Origin: Streptomyces olivaceoviridis
GTDB lineage: Bacteria; Actinomycetota; Actinomycetes; Streptomycetales; Streptomycetaceae
Assembly: GCF_014650115.1 (NCBI RefSeq)
Contig: NZ_BMUI01000005.1
Coordinates: 310,001 to 374,000 of the forward strand
Direction: 5' to 3'
DNA: 64,000 nucleotides
A program made the position numbers and the translations under genes. This document shows positions 17,391-26,483 of the stretch, piece by piece. Within the stretch, counting starts at the first letter, position 1. Each line of letters starts with the position of its first letter. The notes below the pieces were generated by a model. That model worked only from the letters and a program-made list of their open reading frames with translations, did not search any database and was not told the origin of the DNA.

Positions 17391-18548
17391 ATGGGCGGCA
17401 CGGCGGTGGTGGTCGGGGGCGGTATCGGCGGGCTGGCCGCGGCACTTGGCCTGCGCCGGATCGGCTGGGAGGTCCGGGTGGTGGAACGGGCCGCCGTCCT
17501 GGCCGACGCGGGCGCGGGCATCTCGCTGCACGCCAACGGGCTGCGCGCGCTGGACGCGGTGGGCGTCGGCGCGGCGGTCCGGGCGGCGGCGCGCCCGCAG
17601 TACACCGGGGGTACGCGCACCCCGGCCGGCCGGTGGCTGTCGCGCATGGACGGCGCCCTGCTGGAGCGCGAGCTGGGCTCCCCCATCGTCGGCATCCCGC
17701 GCGCCGTCCTGCACCGTCTGCTGCGCTCGGCACTGCCCGAGGAGTGCCTGCTCGTCGGCGCGACCGTGGACACGCTCGACCTCTCGGCCCCCGGCCGGGT
17801 GGGCGTGCCGGCCGGGGACGGCGTCCTGGAGGCCGACCTGGTCGTCGCGGCGGACGGCGTGCACAGCCGGCTGCGCGGGCAGTTGTTCCCGGACCATCCC
17901 GGTCCCGTGTACGCCGGTTCGACGGTGCTGCGGGCCCTCACCGAAGGCCCGCTGGAGGTGGCCACCGACTTCGAGCTGACCTGGGGCGCCGGGGCCGAGT
18001 TCGGGCACATCGCGTTCACCGACGGCCGCGCCGAATGGCACGCGGTGCTCAACGCGCCGCCCGGTGTCCGCCACGCCGACCCGCTCGGCATGCTCCGCCA
18101 CCGCTTCCGCGACTGGCACGACCCGGTCCCCGCGCTGCTGGCCGCCACCCGGCCCGAGGCCGTGCTGCACCATGACATCCACGAACTGGCCACACCCTTG
18201 CCGTCGTTCACCGCGGGACGGGTGGCGCTGCTGGGCGACGCGGCGCACGCCATGACGCCGCACCTCGGCCAGGGCGCCTGCCAGGCCCTGGAGGACGCGG
18301 TCACCCTGGCCGCCGCGCTGGCCGGGGATGCCTCGGTCGGCGCGGCGCTGACCCGGTACGACGCCGAGCGCCGCCCCCGCGCCCAGGCGGTCGCCCGAGC
18401 CGCCCGGCAGGCCGGCCGGCTCGGCCAGCAACTGTCCCACCCCCTGGCCGTCGCCCTGCGCGACACGGGGCTGCGCCTCGCCCCGTCCCGGGCGACGACG
18501 CGGGCGATCCTGCGTCACGCCGACTGGACGCCGCCGAGCCTGGGGTGA
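17391..18548 (+). CDS. FAD-dependent monooxygenase, salicylate hydroxylase-like
   Basis: 385 residues. N-terminal VVVGGGIGGLAAALGLRRIG FAD motif, a mid-protein VVAADGVHSRLRGQLFP segment (the DG motif that touches FAD and NAD(P)H) and VALLGDAAHAMTPHLGQGACQALEDA near residue 280. It is the usual length for single-component flavin hydroxylases of the salicylate/6-hydroxynicotinate type. The substrate is unknown. It sits behind the TetR twin operators and is likely induced by a compound sensed by that TetR. A GGGAGGGGGCC site precedes the ATG. Confidence 0.9.
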   Translation: MGGTAVVVGGGIGGLAAALGLRRIGWEVRVVERAAVLADAGAGISLHANGLRALDAVGVGAAVRAAARPQYTGGTRTPAGRWLSRMDGALLERELGSPIVGIPRAVLHRLLRSALPEECLLVGATVDTLDLSAPGRVGVPAGDGVLEADLVVAADGVHSRLRGQLFPDHPGPVYAGSTVLRALTEGPLEVATDFELTWGAGAEFGHIAFTDGRAEWHAVLNAPPGVRHADPLGMLRHRFRDWHDPVPALLAATRPEAVLHHDIHELATPLPSFTAGRVALLGDAAHAMTPHLGQGACQALEDAVTLAAALAGDASVGAALTRYDAERRPRAQAVARAARQAGRLGQQLSHPLAVALRDTGLRLAPSRATTRAILRHADWTPPSLG

Positions 18549-18960
18549 CGGGCAGCCGCCTCGTCCCAGCTCGGACAGCAGGCGGGCCCGCACGCCTGTC
18601 CCGGCGCCGGTTCAGCCGGTCAGGTACCGGTCCGCTCGGCCGTCGCACGGATGGAGACAGCTCATCGGGAGCCCGGATCACCGGGTCGGGCTGCGTGTCG
18701 CCGATGCCCGCGCCGCTCCGCCCGGTCTTCGGCGTCGGCCTCTCGACCCGCCCGCACCCACGCCCTCACCCGGCCCGAACCGACCGTCACCGAGCGGACG
18801 GAGACCACGTCCTACGGCCGGAACAGCCACGGCCCCACCGTCCACTGGCTGCACCTGGCCGGCCCTGTGGCGGCCCGTTCCGCGAGTCGGGCGATGGGCC
18901 GCGCCGAAGCGGACGAGGAAGCGCCGCGCAGACCTCCCGCGGAGACCTTCCGGTGAACCC
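18549..18960. other. 412-bp gap with no supportable gene
   Basis: Open frames here (for example 18651-18956 plus) are Arg/Pro-rich and lack a good start or family similarity. A phrase such as TTSYGRNSHGPTVHWLHLAG reads more protein-like than the rest, so a gene remnant is possible, but I cannot assign it. Confidence 0.5.
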
Positions 18961-19359
18961 CTAACGCGCGGTGCCGGACGGCGTCTCCTCCGGCAGGCCG
19001 GCGTCCGCACCGTCGCTCAGGCCGAGCCGCAGGTGCTCGATGTGGTAGACGGCCTGGTCGAGGAGCTCGGCGACATGGCCGTCGTACAGGGCGTAGATAA
19101 CCGAGCGGCCCTGGCGGCGGCCGACGACCAGGCCGAGGTTGCGCAGCAGGCGCAACTGGTGCGAGCACGCGGACTGTTCCATGCCGACCTCGGCGGCGAG
19201 TTCGGTGGCCGCGCACGGGCCCTCGCGCAGCCGGGACAGGATCAGGAGCCGGGACGGAGTGGCGAGGGCCTGGAGCGTGGTCGCCACGCGCGTGGCGCTG
19301 TCCGCGTCCAGGCGTGTACGGGGAACCGCCGTCCGCGCGGGAGTTGCTCCATGGCCCAT
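18961..19359 (-). CDS. nmtR: ArsR/SmtB-family Ni/Co sensor, NmtR-like
   Basis: 132 residues. A winged-helix ArsR fold at ~25-90 contains the recognition helix MEQSACSHQLRLLRNLG. The alpha-5 metal site matches Mycobacterium tuberculosis NmtR: Asp93, His95, His106 and His109 in DGHVAELLDQAVYHIEH, with D-H-H-H spacing 0/2/13/16. Choosing the ATG at 19359 gives an N-terminus of Met-Gly-His-Gly, the same as NmtR, in which the N-terminal Gly and His are also nickel ligands; starts at 19368, 19371 or 19398 would bury it. Metal binding releases DNA in this family. It is divergent from a P1B-4 ATPase, as nmtR is from its target. Confidence 0.9.
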   Translation of the reverse strand: MGHGATPARTAVPRTRLDADSATRVATTLQALATPSRLLILSRLREGPCAATELAAEVGMEQSACSHQLRLLRNLGLVVGRRQGRSVIYALYDGHVAELLDQAVYHIEHLRLGLSDGADAGLPEETPSGTAR

Positions 19360-19371
19360 GGCAGTCATCAT

Positions 19372-19459
19372 ACAGACGACACTTGAAAGGTTCTTCATAT
19401 GTACGTGTATGGTGGGCCCCGCTGCCCCGTCGTCCACCCCGCCGAAGGGTCCCCCCGCC
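19372..19459. promoter_or_regulatory. Divergent promoter/operator region of nmtR-like and P1B-4 ATPase genes
   Basis: An unusually AT-rich stretch at 19381-19411 holds two short imperfect dyads, TGAAAGGTTCTTCA (19384-19397) and CATATGTACGTGTATG (19396-19411). ArsR sensors bind such AT-rich dyads over the promoter. The exact site cannot be fixed by eye. Confidence 0.45.
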
Positions 19460-21547
19460 ATGCCCTCCGTCCTCGCCGACCGCCGCCCCCTGTCCACCGG
19501 GGCCGCCCGTGCCGAGCCCGCCGCACCCCGGCGCCGCACCCGGGTCCTCGCACTGCCCGAGGCCCGCTGGGCGGCGGCGGCCACGGTGCTGTTCCTGCTC
19601 GCCCTGCCCCTCCAGCTCACCGGCGCGCCCGGCTGGGCCTGGGGCGTGCCGTACGCGCTCGCCTACGCGGCCGGCGGCTGGGAGCCTGCGCGCGCGGGGC
19701 TGCGGGCGCTGGCCGACCGAACCCTGGACGTCGACCTGCTGATGGTCGTGGCGGCGCTCGGTGCGGCGGCCGTCGGCCAGGTGATGGACGGCGCCCTGCT
19801 GATCGTCATCTTCGCCACCTCCGGGGCGCTGGAGGCGCTGGCCACCGTCCGGACCGCCGACTCGGTGCGCGGCCTGCTCGACCTCGCCCCCGCCACCGCG
19901 ACCCGGCTGCGCGCGGACGGCACCGAGGAGGCGGTCGCGCCGGCGGACCTCACCGTCGGCGACACCGTGCTGGTGCGGCCCGGGGAGCGGATCGGCGCCG
20001 ACGGCCGGGTGCTGGACGGGACGAGCGAGGTCGACCAGGCCACCATCACCGGTGAACCGCTGCCCGTCGCCAAGGAGCCCGGCGACGAGGTGTACGCCGG
20101 CACCCTCAACGGCACCGGCGCGCTGCGGGTGCGGGTCGGCCGGGACGCCGCCGACTCGGTGATCGCCCGGATCGTGCGCATGGTGGAGGAGGCGTCCGAG
20201 ACCAAGGCGCCGACCCAGCTCTTCATCGAGAAGGTCGAACAGCGCTACTCGCTCGGCATGGTCGCCGCGACGCTCGCCGTGTTCGCGGTGCCGCTCGCCT
20301 TCGGTGCCGCGCTGACCGGGTCGCTGCTACGGGCCATGACTTTCATGATCGTCGCCTCGCCGTGCGCGGTGGTGCTCGCGACCATGCCGCCGCTGCTGTC
20401 GGCGATCGCCAACGCGGGCCGGCACGGGGTGCTGGTCAAGTCGGCGGTGGTGATGGAACGCCTCGGGCAGGTGGACGCGGTGGCGCTGGACAAGACGGGC
20501 ACCCTGACCGAGGGCACGCCACGGGTGACGGACGTCGTACCGCTGCCCGGTGCCGGTCTCGGCGAGCGGGAACTGCTCACGCTCGCGGCGGCGGCCGAGC
20601 ATCCGAGCGAGCACCCGCTGGCCCGGGCCGTGGTGGACGCCGCGCGCGCCCGTGACCTCGCCGTCCCGACCGCCCTCGGCTTCCGGTCCGCACCGGGCGT
20701 CGGCGTCACCGCGGCGGTCGGGGACCGCACGGTCGCGGTGGGCGCGCCCGCCCGTCTGCTGAACGGGACGAGCGAGACGCCGGACGACGGCACGCCGACC
20801 GGGCCGTCGCACGCGGACCGGTACGACTCCGCCGCCACCGCTTCCCCGGTCACCACTCGGCAGGCACCGGACCGCGCCGCCGCTTCCCTCGTCGCGCGGC
20901 TCGAAACCGGTGGCCGGACCGCCGTGCTGGTCGTGGTGGACGGCGTTCCGGCCGGGGTGCTCGGGGTCGCGGACCGGCTGCGGCCGGACGCCGCCGTCAC
21001 CGTCGCCGCGCTCACCGCGCTGACCGGGGCCCGCCCGACGCTGCTGACCGGGGACAACGCGCGCGCCGCCGCCCGGCTCGCCGGCGAGGTCGGCATCCAC
21101 GACGTCCGGGCCGGATTGCTGCCCGAGGACAAGGTGGCCGCCGTGCGGGAGCGGCAGGACGCCGGCCGCCGGGTGCTGGTCGTCGGGGACGGCGTCAACG
21201 ACGCGCCCGCGCTGGCCGCCGCGCACACCGGTGTCGCGATGGGCCGCGCCGGTTCCGATCTGGCGCTGGAGACCGCCGACGCGGTGATCGTGCGCGACGA
21301 ACTGGCCGCGGTGCCCGCCGTCGTGGCCCTCTCCCGCCGCGCCCGCCGCCTGGTCGTGCAGAACCTCGTCGTCGCGGCGGTGTTCATCTCCGGCCTGGTC
21401 GTCTGGGACCTCGCGGGCACGCTGCCGCTGCCGCTGGGCGTCCTCGGCCACGAGGGTTCCACGGTCCTCGTCGGCCTGAACGGTCTGCGCCTGCTGCGCG
21501 AGGCCGCCTGGAGCGAGGCGGCACGGACGGCCCCCGACCGCGCCTGA
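19460..21547 (+). CDS. P1B-4 type heavy-metal transporting ATPase (CtpJ/CoaT-like)
   Basis: 695 residues. It exports transition metals using ATP. TGEP actuator motif near residue 196, the membrane metal motif SPC at 300-302 (in place of CPC), the phosphorylation motif DKTGTLT at 344, the HP nucleotide motif in EHPSEHPLAR, the hinge GDGVNDAPAL and HEGST near residue 664. SPC plus HEGST defines the P1B-4 class (Co2+, Ni2+, Fe2+ and related ions). There is no N-terminal metal-binding domain. A Gly/Thr/Ser-rich ~45-residue insert interrupts the nucleotide domain. The ATG at 19460 has a GAAGG site; an upstream ATG near 19409 is possible. The divergent NmtR-like sensor implies Ni/Co-induced expression. 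Confidence 0.93.
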   Translation: MPSVLADRRPLSTGAARAEPAAPRRRTRVLALPEARWAAAATVLFLLALPLQLTGAPGWAWGVPYALAYAAGGWEPARAGLRALADRTLDVDLLMVVAALGAAAVGQVMDGALLIVIFATSGALEALATVRTADSVRGLLDLAPATATRLRADGTEEAVAPADLTVGDTVLVRPGERIGADGRVLDGTSEVDQATITGEPLPVAKEPGDEVYAGTLNGTGALRVRVGRDAADSVIARIVRMVEEASETKAPTQLFIEKVEQRYSLGMVAATLAVFAVPLAFGAALTGSLLRAMTFMIVASPCAVVLATMPPLLSAIANAGRHGVLVKSAVVMERLGQVDAVALDKTGTLTEGTPRVTDVVPLPGAGLGERELLTLAAAAEHPSEHPLARAVVDAARARDLAVPTALGFRSAPGVGVTAAVGDRTVAVGAPARLLNGTSETPDDGTPTGPSHADRYDSAATASPVTTRQAPDRAAASLVARLETGGRTAVLVVVDGVPAGVLGVADRLRPDAAVTVAALTALTGARPTLLTGDNARAAARLAGEVGIHDVRAGLLPEDKVAAVRERQDAGRRVLVVGDGVNDAPALAAAHTGVAMGRAGSDLALETADAVIVRDELAAVPAVVALSRRARRLVVQNLVVAAVFISGLVVWDLAGTLPLPLGVLGHEGSTVLVGLNGLRLLREAAWSEAARTAPDRA

Positions 21548-21601
21548 CCCGTTCCGGTCCCGGTGGCATGAGGCGGCGCCAACGGTGGCACCCGGGGCGC
21601 C

Positions 21602-22750
21602 GTGCGTGGGATACGACTGACCTGGCAAGGAGTACGGCGTGGCGTGGCGGGCGTGGCGGGTGCGGTGCGGCGGGCCTGCGCGGGACCGTGCCGGGAGCGG
21701 GACCTGACCGTCCAGGCGGTGAAGGCGGCGCTGGCCGCGTGGGTGGCGTGGGCGGTGGCGGGCTGGTGGCTGCGGGCACCGGTCGCGTTCGTCGCGCCGT
21801 GGGTCGCGGTCGTCCTGGTGGAGTCGACGGTGTACCGGTCGATCGCGCACGGCCTGCAACAGCTCGCGGCGATCGCGGCCGGCACGGTCGCGGCGACCGC
21901 GGTCGGACTGCTGATGCACAGCACGGTGGCCGCGATGGCCGTGGTACTCCCCCTGGTGATGCTGCTGGGCCAGTGGCGCAGGCTGGGCAGTCAGGGCATC
22001 TACGCGGCCACGGGCGCCCTGTTCGTCCTCACCAACGGCTCGGTCACCGTCGCCACCTCCACGGCCCGGCTCACCGAGGCCCTGTTCGGGGCGGTGGTCG
22101 GCATCGCCGTCAACGCGCTGGTCCGGCCGCCGCTGTATCTGCGCGACACCCGTGCCGTGCTGCGGGACGCGACCGAGGAGGCCCACGACATCCTGCGGGA
22201 CGTGGCCGGCGGACTGGCCGAGAGCCGCTGGGACGCGGAGGAGGCCGACGCCTGGCACCAGCGCGCGCTGCGGCTGCACGGACTGGTCGAGCGGGCCCGC
22301 TCGGCGGTCGAGTGGAGCCGGGAGAGCCTGCGCGTCAACCTGCGCGGGCGCCGCAAGCCGGCCCTGCCGCTGCCCGGGAAGGGGTACGACGACGCGCTGG
22401 TGGTGCTGGACTACGCGGCCGTGCACACCGCGGGGGTGACCCGCACGGTGCTGGAGGCCGCCGCCGAGGACCGCTCGGCGTCCCGGCCGCACCCGGGGCT
22501 CGCGAAGAAGTACGCGCAGTTCCTGTGCGAGACCGCCCGTGCGCTGCGGCTCTACAGCCACAGCCGGTTCGGCGACGAGTGCGAGGACGAGCTGCGCGAG
22601 GCGGTGGCGCGGCTGCGCGGCACGCTCGGCGACCTGCGCCGGGACCTGGTCCGCTCCACGACGGACGACCCCGACGAGGTCGCCACCTACGGCGCGCTGC
22701 TCGCCCAGGCCCACCGGCTGGCCGACCAGTTGGCCGCCTCGGGCAGGTGA
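21602..22750 (+). CDS. FUSC family inner-membrane protein
   Basis: 382 residues. About five to six membrane segments occupy residues ~35-170 (LTVQAVKAALAAWVAWAVAG, MAVVLPLVMLLGQWRRLG), followed by a long helical cytosolic domain, the layout of fusaric acid resistance/aromatic acid exporter (FUSC) proteins. The substrate is unknown. A GTG start follows a GGATACGAC leader with no strong ribosome-binding site; it comes 54 nt after the metal ATPase gene on the same strand, so it may be read through from that promoter. Confidence 0.85.
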   Translation: MRGIRLTWQGVRRGVAGVAGAVRRACAGPCRERDLTVQAVKAALAAWVAWAVAGWWLRAPVAFVAPWVAVVLVESTVYRSIAHGLQQLAAIAAGTVAATAVGLLMHSTVAAMAVVLPLVMLLGQWRRLGSQGIYAATGALFVLTNGSVTVATSTARLTEALFGAVVGIAVNALVRPPLYLRDTRAVLRDATEEAHDILRDVAGGLAESRWDAEEADAWHQRALRLHGLVERARSAVEWSRESLRVNLRGRRKPALPLPGKGYDDALVVLDYAAVHTAGVTRTVLEAAAEDRSASRPHPGLAKKYAQFLCETARALRLYSHSRFGDECEDELREAVARLRGTLGDLRRDLVRSTTDDPDEVATYGALLAQAHRLADQLAASGR

Positions 22751-22811
22751 GCGCGGCCCCGGTCAGTCGCCGCCTCGGCGCCCTCCCCAGGGCCGCACTC
22801 GGTCGTCGCGC

Positions 22812-23327
22812 TCATGCGCCGGGCGCCGGGCCCCCTGGTTCGCGCACCCCGAACACGGCCGGGCCCACGGTGAGGACGCCGTCGGTCAGCGGCCGGCAGC
22901 GCACTCCCCCGCCGCCGCGCAGGGCCCGCTGGGCGCCGGGCCCGAGGGTGGTGTTCATCCAGGCGCAGGGCCGGGCGGCGCTGCGCACCTCCAGTTCGAC
23001 CGGTCCGGAACCGGAGTCGAGGAAGACGGTCCTGCCGATGTAGGCGTCGATGTCGACCCCGCGCAGCAGGACGTTGCGCCGGGTCCGCAGCAGGTCGGCC
23101 GGGTACGGCCCCGGCTGCGGCAGTCGCTCGGCGGCCATGAGGGTGATCGACGCGTTGCGGTGGGCGGGGTGGTTGAAGTACCGGTCCCCGACGATGCCGA
23201 GGCCCGCGCGGACCTCGGCCGTCGTCACGAGTTCACCGGACGGCAGCTCGGGCAGGCCGTCGCCCGGCCGGCCCGCGAGGCGGTGCACCGGGGACACCAG
23301 CAACTGGAGTATCTCGACATGCGGCAC
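22812..23327 (-). CDS. MOSC domain protein
   Basis: 171 residues, GTG start. The MOSC core (molybdenum cofactor sulfurase C-terminal domain) shows VHRLAGRPGDGLP, GIVGDRYFNHPAHR and the conserved Cys in RSAARPCAWMN near residue 122. Such stand-alone MOSC proteins may carry sulfur or molybdenum cofactor or detoxify N-hydroxylated compounds. A link to the molybdenum/tungsten-dependent formate dehydrogenase encoded 30 kb away is possible but unproven. It is convergent with the FUSC gene. Confidence 0.88.
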   Translation of the reverse strand: MPHVEILQLLVSPVHRLAGRPGDGLPELPSGELVTTAEVRAGLGIVGDRYFNHPAHRNASITLMAAERLPQPGPYPADLLRTRRNVLLRGVDIDAYIGRTVFLDSGSGPVELEVRSAARPCAWMNTTLGPGAQRALRGGGGVRCRPLTDGVLTVGPAVFGVREPGGPAPGA

Positions 23328-23390
23328 GCGTCGAGCCTAACCAGCGCCGGCCCGTGCCCGGTGCCCGGCGGTCCGTCCGTCACCCGGGGA

Positions 23391-24287
23391 TCAGGACCGT
23401 GCCACCGCCCCGGAACCGGGTGTCCGCAGCGCCTGCGCGTCCGGTGTGTCGTCGGTGGCGAAGTCCCGCAGCCCGTCCTGCGAGCCGTTGAAGCGGTCGT
23501 GGTCGCCGACCGTCTTGCCGCTGGAGGTGTACTGCCACATCGTGTACGACGTCCAGCCGGCCGGCAGCGGCCCGGCCGTCGAGGCGTACCGCGCGATCCA
23601 CAGCGGGTTGGTCTCGCCGAAGCCGGCGTAGTCACCGGTGCACTCGACCCACCAGTTGGTCGCCGTGTAGATGACCGCGTCCCGGCCGGTGCGGGACTTG
23701 TAGCGCTCCAGGAAGTCCCGGATCCAGCTGACCATGCCGCTCTTGGACTTGCCGTAGCAGGAGTCGCCGTACGGGTTCCACTCCATGTCGAGGGCGCCGG
23801 GGAGGGTCCGGGCGTCGTTCGACCAGCCGCCGCCGTGCTCCACGAACCAGTCGGCCTGGGCGGCGCCGCCGGCCGTGTCCGGGGTGGCGAAGTGGTAGGC
23901 GCCGCGGACCATGCCGATGTCGAACGAGCCGTCGTACTGCTGGGTGAAGTAGGGGTTGGTGTAGGACGTGCCCTCGGTGGCCTTGGTGTACGCCCACTTG
24001 GTGCCGTCGTTCCACAGCGTCGGCCAGTCGACGTCGAGTTGGTGGCTGGAGACGTCCACTCCCTCCGTCTGGGAGGCGCGGGGGTCCGGGGGCGGATCGC
24101 CGGACTCGCCGTCGTGGGCGAGGACGCCGATGCCCATGTAGGCGCTGCCGCGCACGGGCGCTCCCCCGGTCGCGTCGGACGCGGCCGGGGGACTGGACAG
24201 GAACAGCAGCAGGCAGGTCAGGGTGCCGGCGAGGCACAGGCGGGACCGGCCACGGGAGCGGAGTACGGGGATTCGCACGGAATCCAT
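23391..24287 (-). CDS. Secreted GH25 lysozyme (muramidase)
   Basis: 298 residues. It cleaves the beta-1,4 bond of peptidoglycan. A signal peptide (RSRGRSRLCLAGTLTCLLLF then an Ala-Ser-Asp cut region) is followed by a linker, and the GH25 barrel begins at EGVDVSSHQLDVDW. The catalytic acidic pair lies in ALDMEWNPYG, and the C-terminal half has the expected YTATNWW and PLWIARY strands. An upstream GTG at 24314 would add nine residues; the ATG at 24287 places the positive signal-peptide N-region correctly. It may have a role in sporulation, lysis or competition. Confidence 0.9.
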   Translation of the reverse strand: MDSVRIPVLRSRGRSRLCLAGTLTCLLLFLSSPPAASDATGGAPVRGSAYMGIGVLAHDGESGDPPPDPRASQTEGVDVSSHQLDVDWPTLWNDGTKWAYTKATEGTSYTNPYFTQQYDGSFDIGMVRGAYHFATPDTAGGAAQADWFVEHGGGWSNDARTLPGALDMEWNPYGDSCYGKSKSGMVSWIRDFLERYKSRTGRDAVIYTATNWWVECTGDYAGFGETNPLWIARYASTAGPLPAGWTSYTMWQYTSSGKTVGDHDRFNGSQDGLRDFATDDTPDAQALRTPGSGAVARS

Positions 24288-24371
24288 CCGACCCGGGGCC
24301 GGGCCCTCGCGCACTCCGGGCTGCGCCCAACGAGGCTGTCCGCGGCCGGTTTCAACCCGTGTGGGTGCCCG

Positions 24372-26228
24372 TCACCCCTCGATGCGGTGCTGCGTCCAGA
24401 AGGAGGTCAGGTCCGTGCTCGTGGCGGCCTGGGCCGCCGCCTTGAACTCGGCCGTGGTGGACACGCCGTACCAGTGCGCGGTCGCGTAGTCCTTGAGCAG
24501 CTTGGCCATGGCGGTGTCCCCGAGGACGCGGCGCAGGTCGTGCAGGGCGCACTTGCCGTAGCCGTAGACGACGGTGGAGTACCGGGAGGAGTGCGCGTCC
24601 CAGTACGCCATCGAGTTGGTGATCTTCTCGGCGCTGGAGGCCCAGGAGACGCCGCTCCAGCAGTTGCTCCCGGTCTTGCCCTGGGCGAGGTCGGTGGCGT
24701 AGTCGGTGAACGACTCGTCCAGCCAGGGGCTGGTGTACTCGTCGTCGCCGACGATGCCGTACCACCACTGGTGGGCGATCTCGTGGGTGAGCGCGGTGGT
24801 GCTGACCACGTCGAGCACGAACCCGGGGTACTCCATGCCGCCGAACCAGTAGTTGTTGTCGATGACGGCGTCCAGTTCACCGTACGGGTAGGCGCCGAAC
24901 CGGGCCGCGTGGGCGTCGACCGCGGTCCTGGCGGTGCTGAGCATCGACTGGGCGCTGGTGGAGCTGATGCCCGAGACGGAGTAGACGTTCACCGGGACGC
25001 CGGCGGCCGAGGTGCCGGAGATCTTGGTGAAGGGGCCGGCGGCCCAGGCGAAGTCACGGACCTTGGAGGCGGTGGCCGTGGTCACGGTACGGCCACTGGA
25101 GCCGGGCGTGTCCGTGGAGGTGCCGGTGGCCGGGACCAGCAGGGTGCTGGGGTGGTCCAGGGTGACCTTGAAGTCGGCGGCCAGGGAGTAGAACGACTCG
25201 CCGTTGTTCGTGTACGGGTCGAGGTGCCAGCCGGCGCCGTCGCGGACGGCGAGGACGGGCAGGGCGTTGCCGACGAAGCTGAACGCGCCGTCGTGGCCGA
25301 AGCGGTCGGCGCCGCTGGGCACGGTGATGCCGAGGTCGAAGCCGATGGTGGCGCTCTGGCCCTGGGCGAGCGGGCTCGGCAGGTCGATCTCCAGGGCGGT
25401 GCAGGCGACGGAGAGGGCGCCGGCGGTGCCGCCGGTGACGTTGCCGACCTTGACGGGCATCGCGTCGCAGCTGCCGTGGTAGTTGTCCCACAGCCTGAGG
25501 TAGACCTCGCCGAGCGCGGTGGCGGAGGCGTTGGTGAAGGTCACGCTCTCGCGCCCGGTCCAGACGGTGCCGCTGGTGTCGCTGCTCAGGTTCACGGTGT
25601 ACGACGGGGCCGCCGGGGTCCGTGCGGAGTCGGCCGGCGGTGGTGTGGTGCCGTCCGAGGTGTCGAGGGCGATGTCGTCCAGGACGAAGCTCGTCTGGAG
25701 GCTGGAGTCCTCGGTGCCGGTGAAGGACAGGTTCACGGTCTGGCCGGCGAACGAGGACACGTCGATCGACTTCTTCACGTAGCCGGTGTTCTCGTCCAGG
25801 TTCGAGTAGGTGGCCAGCGTGGTGCCGCCGAGCTTGGCCGTGAGCTTGTCGTAGGCGGTGGACGAGGTCGTCTCGGCGGTGTCGATGTGCAGCCAGAAGG
25901 TGAGGGTGGCGGCGCCGCACCCGGACGGGACGGTCACGCTCTGGCCGAGGGTGTCGGTGCGGGTGCCGCCGGCGCCGTCCAGCCAGGCGTAGGAGCTGCC
26001 GCCGTGGGCGGTCTGCCCGGAGCGGCTGGTGATCACGGTGGACGCGGACTGGGTCCACGGTGAAGTGCCGCTCTCGAAGCCGCCGTTGGCGACCACCTGC
26101 GCCGGGGTGCAGGCGGCGGGAGCAGTGGCGGGCCGGGCGGCGGCGGAGGTGCCGGGGAGGAAGAGGGCGGCCAGCGCGGCGACGGTGACCGCGCCGACGC
26201 CGAGGGCCCTGTGGGGGGTCGGTCTCAC
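24372..26228 (-). CDS. Secreted M1-family zinc metallopeptidase with N-terminal carbohydrate-binding-like domain
   Basis: 618 residues. Signal peptide at 1-33 (LGVGAVTVAALAALFLPGTS), then a jelly-roll domain (~38-190) beginning NGGFESGTSPW, as found in secreted actinobacterial enzymes, a Pro-rich linker (TPPPADSARTP) and an aminopeptidase-N-like module. The zinc site HEIAHQWWYG with the distal Glu in WLDESFTDYA is intact, and GGMEYPG is the exopeptidase (GxMEN-like) motif. It likely trims peptides outside the cell. A 255-bp leader upstream to 26483 contains a terminator of the neighbouring gene. Confidence 0.9.
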   Translation of the reverse strand: MRPTPHRALGVGAVTVAALAALFLPGTSAAARPATAPAACTPAQVVANGGFESGTSPWTQSASTVITSRSGQTAHGGSSYAWLDGAGGTRTDTLGQSVTVPSGCGAATLTFWLHIDTAETTSSTAYDKLTAKLGGTTLATYSNLDENTGYVKKSIDVSSFAGQTVNLSFTGTEDSSLQTSFVLDDIALDTSDGTTPPPADSARTPAAPSYTVNLSSDTSGTVWTGRESVTFTNASATALGEVYLRLWDNYHGSCDAMPVKVGNVTGGTAGALSVACTALEIDLPSPLAQGQSATIGFDLGITVPSGADRFGHDGAFSFVGNALPVLAVRDGAGWHLDPYTNNGESFYSLAADFKVTLDHPSTLLVPATGTSTDTPGSSGRTVTTATASKVRDFAWAAGPFTKISGTSAAGVPVNVYSVSGISSTSAQSMLSTARTAVDAHAARFGAYPYGELDAVIDNNYWFGGMEYPGFVLDVVSTTALTHEIAHQWWYGIVGDDEYTSPWLDESFTDYATDLAQGKTGSNCWSGVSWASSAEKITNSMAYWDAHSSRYSTVVYGYGKCALHDLRRVLGDTAMAKLLKDYATAHWYGVSTTAEFKAAAQAATSTDLTSFWTQHRIEG

Positions 26229-26444
26229 ACGCTACTCCTTTGCGGCGGCCGGGGTCCGGCCTGCTCGAAGGACCGCCCGGCCGGCTGGGGTGCGCCGGGG
26301 CGGCCGGGGTGGGGCTCGCGCGATCGCTGTGCTCAGGTGCGGCGCGCGCCCCTGTGGGTCGGGGCGCGGGCTGCCGAAAGAGTGACAGATTTGACCGGTC
26401 CATGCCAGACCAGCGGGCGGGGTGCCCGCTGCGTGACGTGTCAC

Positions 26445-26476
26445 GGGCGCCGCCCGCCGGCCCGCGGGCGGCGCCC
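26445..26476 (-). terminator. Strong hairpin terminator
   Basis: A perfect 13-bp stem (GGGCGCCGCCCGC pairing with GCGGGCGGCGCCC) around a 6-nt CGGCCC loop lies 8 bp beyond the stop of the minus-strand gene 26484-27140 and before the M1 peptidase start. There is no U-tract, as usual in high-GC actinobacteria. Confidence 0.7.
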
Positions 26477-26483
26477 GCCGGGA

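Noticed and set aside
18651..18956. Small gene between the monooxygenase and the NmtR-like gene
   Set aside because: No ribosome-binding site, Arg/Pro-rich composition and no recognisable relative, though a remnant cannot be excluded.
26397..26411. DasR-type dre site upstream of the M1 peptidase
   Set aside because: GGTC and GACC are separated by 7 bp instead of the close spacing in TGGTCTAGACCA.
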